A stretch of DNA of 64,000 nucleotides from Ferrimicrobium sp. (GTDB taxonomy: Bacteria > Actinomycetota > Acidimicrobiia > Acidimicrobiales > Acidimicrobiaceae): positions 53,357 to 117,356 of the forward strand of contig JALCZJ010000005.1 in the NCBI GenBank assembly GCA_022690815.1. The letters run 5' to 3'. Each line of letters opens with the position of its first letter. The first letter of the stretch is position 1. Under the pieces are notes generated by a model. The model did no database searches. It was not told the DNA's origin and saw nothing but the letters and a program-made list of their open reading frames with translations. Of this stretch, positions 54,728-63,618 are shown in pieces. The translations under genes were made by a program, and so were the position numbers.

Positions 54728-56415
54728 TATGACTGACCGCCTCCGACTCGATCAATCATCTGGATGTCGTAGTTGCCCGCCTGAACACCCTCTCGCAAAA
54801 CCTTCTTGTGAAACTTGCCAACTGAGGTTCGTGGAATGGCATCAACGAACGAGTAACGCTCAGGAAGCCACCACTTTGCCACCCGACTCGCCAGGAAATC
54901 TCGCAACTCCATAACATCAAGCGAAGCACCTGGCTTGACCACCACAAAGGCAAGAGGACGTTCGAACCACCGGTCATCCGGGACGGCGATCACGGCCGCC
55001 TCAGCGACAGCCGGATGGGCCATGATGGCATTTTCCAATCCGATCGAGGAGATCCACTCGCCACCCGACTTGATCACATCCTTCGTGCGATCGACAATAC
55101 GCATGTAACCCTCATGATCAACCGTCGCGATATCCCCAGTACGAAGCCATCCATCGTCAAAATTCTCGCCACCTTGGCCCCCGAGATAACCAGCTGTAAT
55201 CCAAGGACCCCGCACCTGTACCTCGCCAATTGCTTGACCGTCCCATGGGAGGACATGATGTTCGTCGTCGACGATGCGTAACTCCACGCCCGGGACCACT
55301 TTGCCCGCGGTCTCAAGGTAATTGACTAAGCACTCGCGAGGTGTTCCAGAGGGCGGAATCGCCAGCGTACAGACCGGGGACGTCTCCGTCATACCCCATC
55401 CTGAGACCACCGGAATGTTGTGACGCTCAAGATACGCCTCGATCAACGATCGCGGAGTTGCCGACCCACCGGATGTGAGCATCCGCAAGCTCGAGACATC
55501 GGTTGGATGAGACTCAAGATAGTGCAGGAGATCGTTCCAGATCGTGGGGACACCCGAGGACACCGTTGGCTTGAACCTGTCGATCATGATTGCGAGGGGC
55601 TCCGCCTGCAAGAATCTACCAGGCATGATCATGGTGGACCCGGTTAACCAACAGGCATAAGGCGCACCCCAAGCCGCGGCGTGAAACATCGGAACCACGA
55701 TCAGTGCACGATCGCCCTTGGATTCAAGGATGTTCCAGCTCCGCTGGCCATAGAGCGGCAACGCGCTCACCGCATGGAGATAGCTCGAGCGATGCGAATA
55801 GATAACACCTTTGGGATTGCCGGTCGTCCCCGAGCTATAGCAAACCATAGCGGCATCCGTCTCGGTGACTCGCGGCCAATCAAATACCGTCGGTTGACCC
55901 TCGAGAAAATCGTCGTAGTCGACCACCCGGAGACGCTGGGCCAACTGGTCACGCACGCCCGTGTCCAAAGTGGGACCAACCACAACAATCGTCTCCACGC
56001 TGGGACAGCCCCCAAGAACCTGCGCCAACATCGGTAGCACGACACCATCAACGATGATGGCACGGTCTTGGGCATCGTTGATGACAAAGCTGAGCTGATC
56101 GGGAGCAAGTCGAATGTTGAGCGTGTGGATCACCGAGCCCATCGCCGGGATCCCAAGGTAGGCCTCAAGATGGGCCGCGTGATTGAAACAGAAGGTACCC
56201 ACACGATCAGAGGGGTGAATGCCCACGTCAACAAGCGCATTGGCGAGCTGAGCAGCCCGAGCAGCAACCCGTGCGAAAGTGGTTGTCGTCGTGTGCTCTT
56301 GATCGAACGAGACCACCTCGGAGTCGGGGAAAGCCTGCGCACCATAACGCAATATCGCAGCCACCGTCAATTCGCCGTGTTGCATCGTTGATTCCACGAT
56401 CACCTCATCTTTCAC
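54727..56415 (-). CDS. AMP-forming medium/long-chain acyl-CoA ligase
   Basis: ANL-superfamily enzyme of 562 residues: CYSSGTTGNPKGVIYSHRSS P-loop, MFHAAAWGAPYACWLTGS, VSGWGMTETSPVCTLA, WLRTGDIATVDHEGYMRIVDRTKDVIKSGGEWISSI and the catalytic Lys in RTSVGKFHKKVLRE. It is closest in style to the FadD-like medium-chain ligases (AlkK group). First gene of the operon ligase, small protein, aacS. Start: GTG at 56415, with an in-frame ATG ten codons later as an alternative. Confidence 0.9.
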   Translation of the reverse strand: MKDEVIVESTMQHGELTVAAILRYGAQAFPDSEVVSFDQEHTTTTTFARVAARAAQLANALVDVGIHPSDRVGTFCFNHAAHLEAYLGIPAMGSVIHTLNIRLAPDQLSFVINDAQDRAIIVDGVVLPMLAQVLGGCPSVETIVVVGPTLDTGVRDQLAQRLRVVDYDDFLEGQPTVFDWPRVTETDAAMVCYSSGTTGNPKGVIYSHRSSYLHAVSALPLYGQRSWNILESKGDRALIVVPMFHAAAWGAPYACWLTGSTMIMPGRFLQAEPLAIMIDRFKPTVSSGVPTIWNDLLHYLESHPTDVSSLRMLTSGGSATPRSLIEAYLERHNIPVVSGWGMTETSPVCTLAIPPSGTPRECLVNYLETAGKVVPGVELRIVDDEHHVLPWDGQAIGEVQVRGPWITAGYLGGQGGENFDDGWLRTGDIATVDHEGYMRIVDRTKDVIKSGGEWISSIGLENAIMAHPAVAEAAVIAVPDDRWFERPLAFVVVKPGASLDVMELRDFLASRVAKWWLPERYSFVDAIPRTSVGKFHKKVLREGVQAGNYDIQMIDRVGGGQS

Positions 56416-56760
56416 AATGTCCGCCCGTTACGGCGAGTACCTGGACAGTATCCTACCAAAGTTGACCGAGCGCTACCAGGCACGCAGATACCTGGGTCAA
56501 ATGCTTGGAGCTCACGAAGCCCAGCCAGCGCCTGGTGGACACACGGGATCAGTCCGTAGCATGATCGTTGTAATTTTGATCCCCACACGACCGTCGAGCC
56601 AGTACTCTTGGTCTTGTCAAATAGGGGTGAGCCAGCACGCAACAAAATGACTCTCGCACAAGGCTTCACCTATCGATAGTGCGGTTGGTGGTTGGTTGAC
56701 AACTCGTATACTGGCTCTGCCCAAGGAGTTTGCGTACGGCGGCAGCATTGTATCGATCGG
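56416..56760. other. Divergent promoter region
   Basis: Between the acyl-CoA ligase and the EAL gene. TATACT at 56707-56712 with TTGGTG 16 bp upstream is a good sigma-70-type promoter for the EAL gene (leader about 40 nt). No other structure was seen. Confidence 0.45.
56707..56712 (+). promoter_or_regulatory. -10 element TATACT of the EAL gene
   Basis: TTGGTG, 16 bp, TATACT. Unlike most genes here it lies about 50 nt before the start codon. Confidence 0.5.
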
Positions 56761-58737
56761 ATGTACAACGGAAGGATCGGGCGACCTGTGAACAATCTGC
56801 AACATGGAACGCCCTGGTTCGAGATAGCCGATTTCCAAGACAGCGTCAAAAAAACGATGGTACGCCTCGGGCAACAAGCTGACGAAGAATGGTCGGTCTC
56901 AACCGAGACGATAGGGCCGCTCATCGCAGCGCTCGCCCCATCGCTGGTCGACCCCGAAGCCAGTCTCAAAGGGGCAGAGCTAGCAGGACTGACCCTGCAG
57001 CGACATGGACTGCCCCTCTCTGCCTGCTCGATGCTCATCGAGACGTTAGCGTCGTTAACGATCGTGGCTCGCCAAGATGTACCCGCCTCCCTGATCGAAC
57101 GCCAACGTCAGCGTCTCGTTGGCCGCGCCATCGACACTTTGGACCGACGGTACCGGCACGAGCTGCGATCTGCACTGACCTTTGGCCATCATGATCCACT
57201 GACCGGGCTCTTGAATCGCCGCGGCCTCGTCGAAGCGCTCACCGCCGCTCTCCAGCGAGCCCAACGCAACCATTCACATATCGCCGTATCGATCATCGAC
57301 GTGGATGCGCTCGTGGCCCAAACCGAGACACATGACCCGCGTGACCGGGAGCGGGCGCTCGTCGGCTATGCCCACCGGCTTGACTCCCTAACTCGGTCCA
57401 CCGACGCTGTCGCCCGCCTTGGAGACACGAGCTTTGCACTCCTCATCGAGGGTGCGAAGGATCGCGTTGAGGTAATGGCCATCATGGAGCGAGAACTCGC
57501 AAGTCTCGACGAAATGAGTGCCTCCATACCTCGCGACAACACAGTGAGCTGGCACGCTGGCATGGCCATCTCTCCAGACGACGGTGATGACGCGCTCGAT
57601 CTGCTCGACGCCGCCGAGGCTGCACTCGAGCAGGCGTTAGCCTTAGGACCGACCGAGGGTCTCCAGTTAGTCGCATCACCGCCTCGGTCCACCACACCGC
57701 CATCGAAAATGCGGGCTATTCATTCCCTCATCGCCCGTGGAACGGACCATCTCGAGGTGCGCTACCAGCCCATCGTCAACCTTCACACGGGTGCCATCGC
57801 ACGGCTTGAGGCCCTGGTTCGCCTCCGCTCGCCAGCAGGGATCATCGGCCCTGAGGACTTCATCACAGCGCTGTCGAGGGATGAACGCCATCGCGTCTTT
57901 GAGTCAGTGCTCGAACAAGTGGCTGACCACGCCGCCTCGCGAGGCCTATCACTACCGATCTCCATCAATATCGAGCCGGATCTCATCTCAAGTGACACCT
58001 GCGCTCAGTCGATCATCGACCGCTGGCGCGAACGTGGACTCGACCCAAAACAACTTGGCGTCGAGGTCATCGAGACACAAGATCTCGTATCGTTGGCCTA
58101 TGGCCCACTTTCTTTGCTCAAGGAAGCGGGCCACCACATCGCCCTGGACGACTTCGGAAGCGGATACGCTTCACTGTCGCGTATCATGAGTTTCCCCTTC
58201 GATGAGGTAAAACTCGATCGCGCCTTCTCGGAACCAATCGACCTCCTCAACGTCGGACTTCCACTCATGACCGTCGCCATCGATGCAAGCAAACTCCTCG
58301 GGATCGAGCTCGTCATCGAGGGAATCGAAGATCCTCGAATGGTGCCCGTTCTAGACGCACTCGGGGCTCAACTCGGGCAAGGCTATGCGCTTGCACGACC
58401 GCTGACCATCGACGCGCTTCTCGAACTCGCTGATCCCCTCCCGCTCCCGCCATCGACCGGGGGCTCTCACGAGTTGCTCGTCGCGGGAGTAAAGACTTTT
58501 CGATGGGAGCGAGCCATCATCGCCTTCGCCGCAAGCGAAGGGGGCGATGAACTGGCGAGGCAGCCCTGCAGCATCGAAGGTCAACTTAAGCACGTTGATT
58601 TGATCGCATTACATCGCGCCCAACACGCCTTGATCGGCCGCATCATGAAAAACCATGACCTACCGGCGATTGACGAACTCGTAAGTCTTGGAGCCGAACT
58701 ACGTCTCAGAGTCTCGACTCGACTCATAGCCAACTGA
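56761..58737 (+). CDS. EAL phosphodiesterase-like protein with degenerate GGDEF
   Basis: A soluble protein of 658 residues from the ATG chosen. Order: helical sensor region, GGDEF-like domain, EAL domain, C-terminal tail. The GGDEF motif reads RLGDTSFALL, so cyclase activity is lost; such domains often bind GTP or regulate the EAL. The EAL domain keeps EALVR, SINIEPD, ETQD, ALDDFGSGYAS, VKLDR, IEGIE and QGYALARP, so c-di-GMP hydrolysis is likely. The tail (FRWERAI...QPCSIEGQL...ALHRAQH) has the same Cys/His spacing as the tail of the 1415-residue protein. The frame is open to 56692; the 3' end overlaps tyrA by 39 bp. Confidence 0.9.
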   Translation: MYNGRIGRPVNNLQHGTPWFEIADFQDSVKKTMVRLGQQADEEWSVSTETIGPLIAALAPSLVDPEASLKGAELAGLTLQRHGLPLSACSMLIETLASLTIVARQDVPASLIERQRQRLVGRAIDTLDRRYRHELRSALTFGHHDPLTGLLNRRGLVEALTAALQRAQRNHSHIAVSIIDVDALVAQTETHDPRDRERALVGYAHRLDSLTRSTDAVARLGDTSFALLIEGAKDRVEVMAIMERELASLDEMSASIPRDNTVSWHAGMAISPDDGDDALDLLDAAEAALEQALALGPTEGLQLVASPPRSTTPPSKMRAIHSLIARGTDHLEVRYQPIVNLHTGAIARLEALVRLRSPAGIIGPEDFITALSRDERHRVFESVLEQVADHAASRGLSLPISINIEPDLISSDTCAQSIIDRWRERGLDPKQLGVEVIETQDLVSLAYGPLSLLKEAGHHIALDDFGSGYASLSRIMSFPFDEVKLDRAFSEPIDLLNVGLPLMTVAIDASKLLGIELVIEGIEDPRMVPVLDALGAQLGQGYALARPLTIDALLELADPLPLPPSTGGSHELLVAGVKTFRWERAIIAFAASEGGDELARQPCSIEGQLKHVDLIALHRAQHALIGRIMKNHDLPAIDELVSLGAELRLRVSTRLIAN

Positions 58738-59748
58738 GTCCACTCGCAGCTGAGGGGCTTGCCAGTCTAGGCCTACAACAAGGCGGTGAGCACTCGCCAA
58801 GCGTCCGAGTTCGTCGCCGAGCGCTTCGAGCGCCACATACTTGTGTGTCACCTCGCCGACCTCTCGCGCAAGGGCACTCGCATTGAGATGAGCCTGACCC
58901 ATCCAGTCGGATAACCATACCACGTCATCGAGATGATCACGGCAGGCGAGCAGCTCGTCGATCAGGGCATCGATAGCCAAGCGCAGTGCGCTGCGGTTTG
59001 GGTAGACCATCTCAACGATCCGACGAGGATCGGTACGCGCCACACGCACACCGTCGCGAATGGAACCTGCGGCCAACAAGGAGAGGAGATCGCGATCTTC
59101 GCTCGTACCGACGGCACGGGCGAGGGCAGCCGCGCTCACATGCGGCAAGGTCGACACACTAGCGATTGCCTCATCGTGTTGGGCCAGCCACATCGGCACA
59201 ACGCCGTTGCCAAGGGCCAAAGGAATACTGATCGCCATGAGCAGCGCCTCAGGCTCTTCACACCCGGAGAGAACCACCACCCAGTTCGCCCGAGCAAAGA
59301 TCGTCGGGTCTGCACTCATGGCCCCATTGCCTTCGCGCCCAGCCATCGGGTGCAGACTCACGAACCGTAGCGCCAAATCTCGTTGGCTCCCTAGTCCAAG
59401 ATCAGCCTTTACGGAGGCGATATCACACACGACCGGCCGAGTACCCACCAGCTCGGCCAGCGCATCCAGCTCGGCTCTTAGCACCGGAACCTTCGGCGTC
59501 GGCGCGGCGATCATGATCACTGAACATTGGGTCACAAGCTCTTGCAATGATTGGGCGCCCCGAATACCGAACACACCCGTGACATAGGCAATGGCTCGGG
59601 CGTCCGGGTCAAAACCGAGGACCGATACCCGGGTTGCGAGCGCACCAGCCAGTGACGCCCCCATGTGGCCAAGCCCGAGAATCCCGACACAGCCAAGTCG
59701 GTACCGAGCATCCGTGACAGCCTCTGGCATGCCAGGAACCACCGTCAC
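58699..59748 (-). CDS. tyrA: Prephenate dehydrogenase
   Basis: Makes 4-hydroxyphenylpyruvate, a tyrosine precursor. The 349-residue protein has the NAD motif GLGHMG (25-30), IAAPTPKVPVL, VCDIASVKADL, the substrate segment FVSLHPMAGREGNGA and a helical dimerisation C-terminus. GTG start at 59748, 6 nt after the pheA stop, so the two form an operon for the tyrosine and phenylalanine branches. No ACT or chorismate mutase domain is attached. Confidence 0.9.
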   Translation of the reverse strand: MTVVPGMPEAVTDARYRLGCVGILGLGHMGASLAGALATRVSVLGFDPDARAIAYVTGVFGIRGAQSLQELVTQCSVIMIAAPTPKVPVLRAELDALAELVGTRPVVCDIASVKADLGLGSQRDLALRFVSLHPMAGREGNGAMSADPTIFARANWVVVLSGCEEPEALLMAISIPLALGNGVVPMWLAQHDEAIASVSTLPHVSAAALARAVGTSEDRDLLSLLAAGSIRDGVRVARTDPRRIVEMVYPNRSALRLAIDALIDELLACRDHLDDVVWLSDWMGQAHLNASALAREVGEVTHKYVALEALGDELGRLASAHRLVVGLDWQAPQLRVDSVGYESSRDSET

Positions 59749-59754
59749 TGCGCC

Positions 59755-60672
59755 TTACAAACGAGGTGTATCAGCACTGTCTTCATAGGCCAGCACCCCT
59801 CTGGGGAGTTGCGTCGACGGGGTCACCACCTCTTTGGCCGTCCATCGAGGATAGCAACCCATCAGTTTGACCTGATGGCCAGCCCGCAAGAGCGAGCGCA
59901 AGAGTGAGCGCACAGGCTCCGCATGAGCGTGACCATCAGCAACAACAACAAAACAGTGGACGTCACGCTCTCCAGCCAGAGGACGCGACAGGATCGAGGT
60001 CATGTTGACGTCGTGGCTCTTGAACTGACCAGCGATCTCACTCAAGGCGCCAACGGCGTCGTAACGAGGGACAATCGCAAGCATGGTTCGGTCGGCACCG
60101 GTTGGCGCTGGCAGGCTATTGGCAATCAGCGCGTACCGGGTACGTAACTCACTCACCCGGGCGACTTGGGTCTCAACCGCATTGAGTCCAGCTTGAGCTC
60201 CGACGCTCGGGGGTGCGAGCGCCATGAGTCCAACATCGAGCGCGTTGATCACCTCATCGCACGCCGCCTTCGTCGAGACGGCATGCTTCACGCTGAGTCC
60301 CCGATGACGGATGAAGTCGGCGCAAAGATCCAGAATCATCGAATGCGAGATGGCGGTATGCACCGAGGCCTCGCCGTTGAGTGAAAACCCCCAAATCTCC
60401 TCGGCGAGGACCGCTTCACCCACGATAAGGGCATCGTCAGCATCAAATATCAACCGATCCAGCGTCAGGGTGAGCTCGCCTTCGGTGGAGTTCTCGATCG
60501 GCAGCACGCCGAGAAGGCCAGGGGTCGTCGAGACAGTGAAAATGACTTCCTCCACCGAGGGCATCGGAAGTGGATCAAACTCCGTGAAGCCAAAAAGTTC
60601 AATAACTCTATGGTCGGAGCTGCCAAGAGGTCCAGCAAAACAGATCATGGCCCGCTCTCGGCTCGCTACCAC
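59755..60672 (-). CDS. pheA: Prephenate dehydratase with ACT domain
   Basis: Makes phenylpyruvate from prephenate. Catalytic part: ICFAGPLGSSDHRV, LLGVLPIENSTEGELTLTLD, VSTKAACDEV and VSELRTRYALI (TRF-like loop, Tyr instead of Phe). An ACT domain (from about 220) with DRTMLAIVPRYDAVGALSEI and DVNMTSILSRPL is the usual phenylalanine feedback site. Start: GTG at 60672, with GGAGG 6 nt upstream; the frame is open to 60780 but that part is not family-like. 305 residues. Confidence 0.9.
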   Translation of the reverse strand: MVASRERAMICFAGPLGSSDHRVIELFGFTEFDPLPMPSVEEVIFTVSTTPGLLGVLPIENSTEGELTLTLDRLIFDADDALIVGEAVLAEEIWGFSLNGEASVHTAISHSMILDLCADFIRHRGLSVKHAVSTKAACDEVINALDVGLMALAPPSVGAQAGLNAVETQVARVSELRTRYALIANSLPAPTGADRTMLAIVPRYDAVGALSEIAGQFKSHDVNMTSILSRPLAGERDVHCFVVVADGHAHAEPVRSLLRSLLRAGHQVKLMGCYPRWTAKEVVTPSTQLPRGVLAYEDSADTPRL

Positions 60673-60994
60673 GTTGTGCCTCCATCCTTGATCGATTGCT
60701 ACTGACCAGTTTGTCTTGATAGTTGTGCTATCGCTTGCTGCATCGCCATCCATCGACTGGTCGGCCATTTGGGCCACCAACCACTACAAACATTGGGCTC
60801 AGCATAGAAGCTCAGGACGCGCATGGCCCACACCGAGAATCGAACGCATTCTTGGTCACCAACGCCGCCGATACCCACGGTCCATTGGCACCGGTGGTAA
60901 CCGGAGCCACCGCCAGCATCCTAACGGCTTATGTCGTGGCAGCTCATGACTCAACACCAATGGCGCCTTCGAATGGGAAAGGATGCGAGCCCCG
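60673..60994. other. pheA leader region
   Basis: 322 bp between pheA and the FMN reductase gene, both on the minus strand. I looked for Phe-rich leader peptides and T-rich terminators and saw neither. Confidence 0.4.
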
Positions 60995-61552
60995 TTAGGC
61001 CGTCAAGCGACGATCCGACACCTCTAACTGATACAACCGGGCGACTAACGCCTTGGCGAGCTCCACCCCAACCTCATCGGTAAGGTTCCCCTGCAGATCG
61101 AACTTCGCGGAAGCATCATTAACAAAGATCTCTGGACGCGTCACGACATCAGCATCAACCCCGTGCAAAACTTGGCGCAGATGCGACTGCGCTCGAATGG
61201 TCCCGTACAGACTCGGCGACGCACCGACCAGTGCCACCGGCTTGCGCGTGATTGACCCGGCACCATAGGGACGTGATAGCCAATCGATCGCGTTCTTGAT
61301 AACCGGCGTATAGGAGTGGTTATACTCCGGGGAAGCGATGATCAGCGCATCAGCGTCAGCTACGAGCGCGCGAAGTCGTTCGGCATAGGCTGGAAGCGCT
61401 GACTCCCAGGACTCTGCGTAGAACGGCAGCTGATCAAGATCGCTGACGACGACATACTCGGCATCCGCATCAAAGAGCGTTCCGATGAAGCGCAGCAACC
61501 TGGTGTTGTACGAACCCTGTCGAAAGCTACCTGATAATCCGACAATCTGCAT
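60995..61552 (-). CDS. NADPH-dependent FMN reductase-like flavoprotein
   Basis: A 185-residue flavodoxin-fold protein (YieF/ChrR/ArsH type): the phosphate loop IVGLSGSFRQGSYNTRLLRF, DALIIASPEYNHSYTPVIKNAIDWLSRP and VALVGASPSLYGTIRAQSHLR. Relatives reduce quinones, FMN or chromate; the substrate here is unknown. AAAGGTG precedes the ATG at 61552; the longer open frame to 61609 is not family-like. Confidence 0.88.
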   Translation of the reverse strand: MQIVGLSGSFRQGSYNTRLLRFIGTLFDADAEYVVVSDLDQLPFYAESWESALPAYAERLRALVADADALIIASPEYNHSYTPVIKNAIDWLSRPYGAGSITRKPVALVGASPSLYGTIRAQSHLRQVLHGVDADVVTRPEIFVNDASAKFDLQGNLTDEVGVELAKALVARLYQLEVSDRRLTA

Positions 61553-61763
61553 CTGTGCACCTTTCTGGCAATTGACTTTCTCAGATAGTAAAACGGCGAC
61601 CATGACCACCTATTCCGCGTACCACCCAAGGTTCCCGCGCTCCCAGGCCGCATGGGCAACAGAGCATACGCCCACCCGCTGAACGCATCACGCGAGATGG
61701 AGCCGCGAGTCTATCGGGTGCACTGCGTCATCTCGAATTGCGCGACGCTCGTTAACCCATGGC

Positions 61764-61769
61764 TAGAGT
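61764..61769 (+). promoter_or_regulatory. Leaderless-type -10 element TAGAGT
   Basis: 7 nt before the ATG at 61777. Confidence 0.5.
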
Positions 61770-61776
61770 CAACTAC

Positions 61777-62319
61777 ATGACCATGCGCACAGAACTCACG
61801 AAGGATGACATCGACTTCATCCATGCCCAGGAGGTGTTTTTCGTTGCCACGGCGCCCCTGTCTGACCATGGCCACATCAACTGCTCACCAAAAGGATTAC
61901 GCGACACCCTCTACCTCCCCGATAGCCACCATTTGGCCTACTTGGACCTCACCGGATCAGGGGCGGAGACCATCGCCCATCTCAGGGAAAATGGGCGCAT
62001 AACACTGATGTTTTGCTCGTTCGCTGGCGTCCCGAACGTTCTGCGCATCTACGGTAGCGGGCAACCATTGCTGCCAGGTGGATCACGTTTTGACAGTTTG
62101 ATAACCAAGTTTCCCCAACGCGATGGAGCACGCGCGATCATCTGGATAACCATCAAGGAGGTTGGGGAATCCTGTGGCTATGGCGTTCCAATGGCGGCAC
62201 AGATGCGTCAACGGGATCGCTTGGAGAATTGGATTGCCGCCAAGGGTGACGAAGGTTTGCACAGCTATCGCAAACGATTTAACACCCGCAGCATCGACGG
62301 CCTGCCCTCGATCCCGTAG
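61777..62319 (+). CDS. PPOX-like flavin-binding protein
   Basis: A 180-residue split-barrel protein: the N-terminal FFVATAPLSDHGHINCSPKG is the FMN-binding strand pair seen in PPOX-class proteins, followed by the YLDLTGSGAETIAHLRENGRITLMFCSF core and ALI-type IIWITIKEV strand. Function not assigned. I prefer the ATG at 61777 because TAGAGT stands 7 nt before it; the ATG at 61759 is upstream of that hexamer. Confidence 0.75.
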   Translation: MTMRTELTKDDIDFIHAQEVFFVATAPLSDHGHINCSPKGLRDTLYLPDSHHLAYLDLTGSGAETIAHLRENGRITLMFCSFAGVPNVLRIYGSGQPLLPGGSRFDSLITKFPQRDGARAIIWITIKEVGESCGYGVPMAAQMRQRDRLENWIAAKGDEGLHSYRKRFNTRSIDGLPSIP

Positions 62320-62478
62320 GTGCCGCAACCATCATCGTCGCGAGTCGCCAACAACTGGATCTCGCTACCGCACTAACGCACTTTGGTGATTACTTTTTAA
62401 CGCTGGTACCGCAAGAACGTGGCTACGATAACGCGATCTTGACTTGCTCACCATATGGAACACATCACTTCTGCTTAG

Positions 62479-62688
62479 CTATGCGGCTTGCACCCTAGCC
62501 CCTTGTTCGAACTGAATCGGCGAGAGATACTTGATCCCCGAGTGTCGTCGCGTCTTGTTGTACCAGTTGATCCAGTCAAAGATTGCGGTCCTTGCCTCCT
62601 CTCGTGTGCTCAAGGTTGTGCGATAGATGAGCTCTCGTTTGCGTGATGCCCAAAGTGACTCGGCCATAGGCTTGGAGATCGCAGTCAA
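62479..62688 (-). pseudogene. IS3-family transposase fragment (3' end of OrfB)
   Basis: The 69-codon frame SKPMAESLWASRKRELIYR ... FDWINWYNKTRRHSGIKYLS is the C-terminal end of the IS3-family DDE transposase, including the last catalytic Glu region (AES) and WYN..RRHS. The N-terminal three quarters is missing. Immediately upstream the frame shifts (GACTGC, expected GDC, is out of register). The truncated side faces the recombinase element, which may have cut it. Confidence 0.75.
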
Positions 62689-62720
62689 CTACACCCGTTA
62701 GCACGTCTGAGTATGAAACT

Positions 62721-62975
62721 GTGCGGGTGACGCATCCGTTTCACCCATGGTTCGGCTATGAGTTCGTCTTCGTTCGGCATGCAAATGCCTGGAGCCAGGA
62801 CCGAGTGTTCTTCTTTGGCCATGATCACTCGATGCAGTCGTTGCCCACGTCATGGACTGAGTTTGGGGAACCAGATGTATTCGTGTCGATATCGGCCGGA
62901 CGCAGTGCCTTCCGAGTGCAAGACCTCCTCGACCTACTTGAGATCATGGAGGGGATACGAGGAAAGCATGTGTAA
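62721..62975 (+). CDS. DUF5372 family protein
   Basis: An 84-residue protein beginning VTHPFHPWFGYEFVFV, then ANAWSQDRVFFFG and SMQSLPTSWTEFGEPD, the hallmark pattern of DUF5372, a small family seen in recombinase elements. The start is GTG at 62721 or at 62727. The role is unknown; the neighbours suggest a part in integration or transposition. Confidence 0.7.
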   Translation: MRVTHPFHPWFGYEFVFVRHANAWSQDRVFFFGHDHSMQSLPTSWTEFGEPDVFVSISAGRSAFRVQDLLDLLEIMEGIRGKHV

Positions 62976-63141
62976 GGGTAACTTTGCCGTAACTGTAAGG
63001 CCCATTATGCCATGTACGGATCTGATGGTAGGGGGTGCTAAAAGAACCTGCAGCTCAGTAGATGGCAGGCTTGACAGGTTGTACTAGGTATAGCATAAGG
63101 AGCCTTACAGTGCTCACGAGCCAGTGGAAGAAAGGAAACCA

Positions 63142-63618
63142 ATGACAGACCCAAGACAGGATGCGAAGATGGAGGCGTTAAAGGCCGAGCGTTGCTTCAA
63201 TCTCAATCACGAGGCGGTGTGCGATCCGGCCTTTGCGACCTCTGAGTTCTTAGACCCCAGAGATCTCATGCAGGTAAAGTACGAGATGGTTCGCAAAGTA
63301 CGCATCGACGGAGATAGCGTCAGCCACGCTGTGACAGAGTATGGCTTTTCTCGTCCATCCTTCTATGAGGCCGCTCTCGCACTTGACCGTTACGGCATGG
63401 CTGGCCTGATGCCGGTTCGTCCGGGACCACGCAGAGCTCACAAGATGTCGGTCGAGGTGGTGTCCTTTGTACAACAGCTCTTAGAGCAGAACCCAGATCT
63501 TCGGGCCCTTAGCCTTGTTGCCCCCATTGAAGAGAACTTTGGAATCCGGGTCCACCCTCGGTCGATAGAACGAGCACTGGCGCGTTTGCGCCAGCCCAAA
63601 AGTGGAGACCCTCGATGA
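63142..63618 (+). CDS. Helix-turn-helix protein of the recombinase element
   Basis: A 158-residue protein with a HTH in the middle (VSHAVTEYGFSRPSFYEAALAL) and a second HTH-like part (IEENFGIRVHPRSIERAL), as in IS-type transposase accessory proteins. AAAGGAAA precedes the ATG at 63142; the open frame starts at 63124. It is separated from the DUF5372 gene by 166 bp that contain a TTGACA (about 63072). Its 3' end overlaps the next small ORF by 17 nt. Confidence 0.8.
   Translation: MTDPRQDAKMEALKAERCFNLNHEAVCDPAFATSEFLDPRDLMQVKYEMVRKVRIDGDSVSHAVTEYGFSRPSFYEAALALDRYGMAGLMPVRPGPRRAHKMSVEVVSFVQQLLEQNPDLRALSLVAPIEENFGIRVHPRSIERALARLRQPKSGDPR

Noticed and set aside
60673..60994. Phe leader peptide before pheA
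   Set aside because: No run of Phe codons and no T-rich terminator were found in the 322-bp leader.
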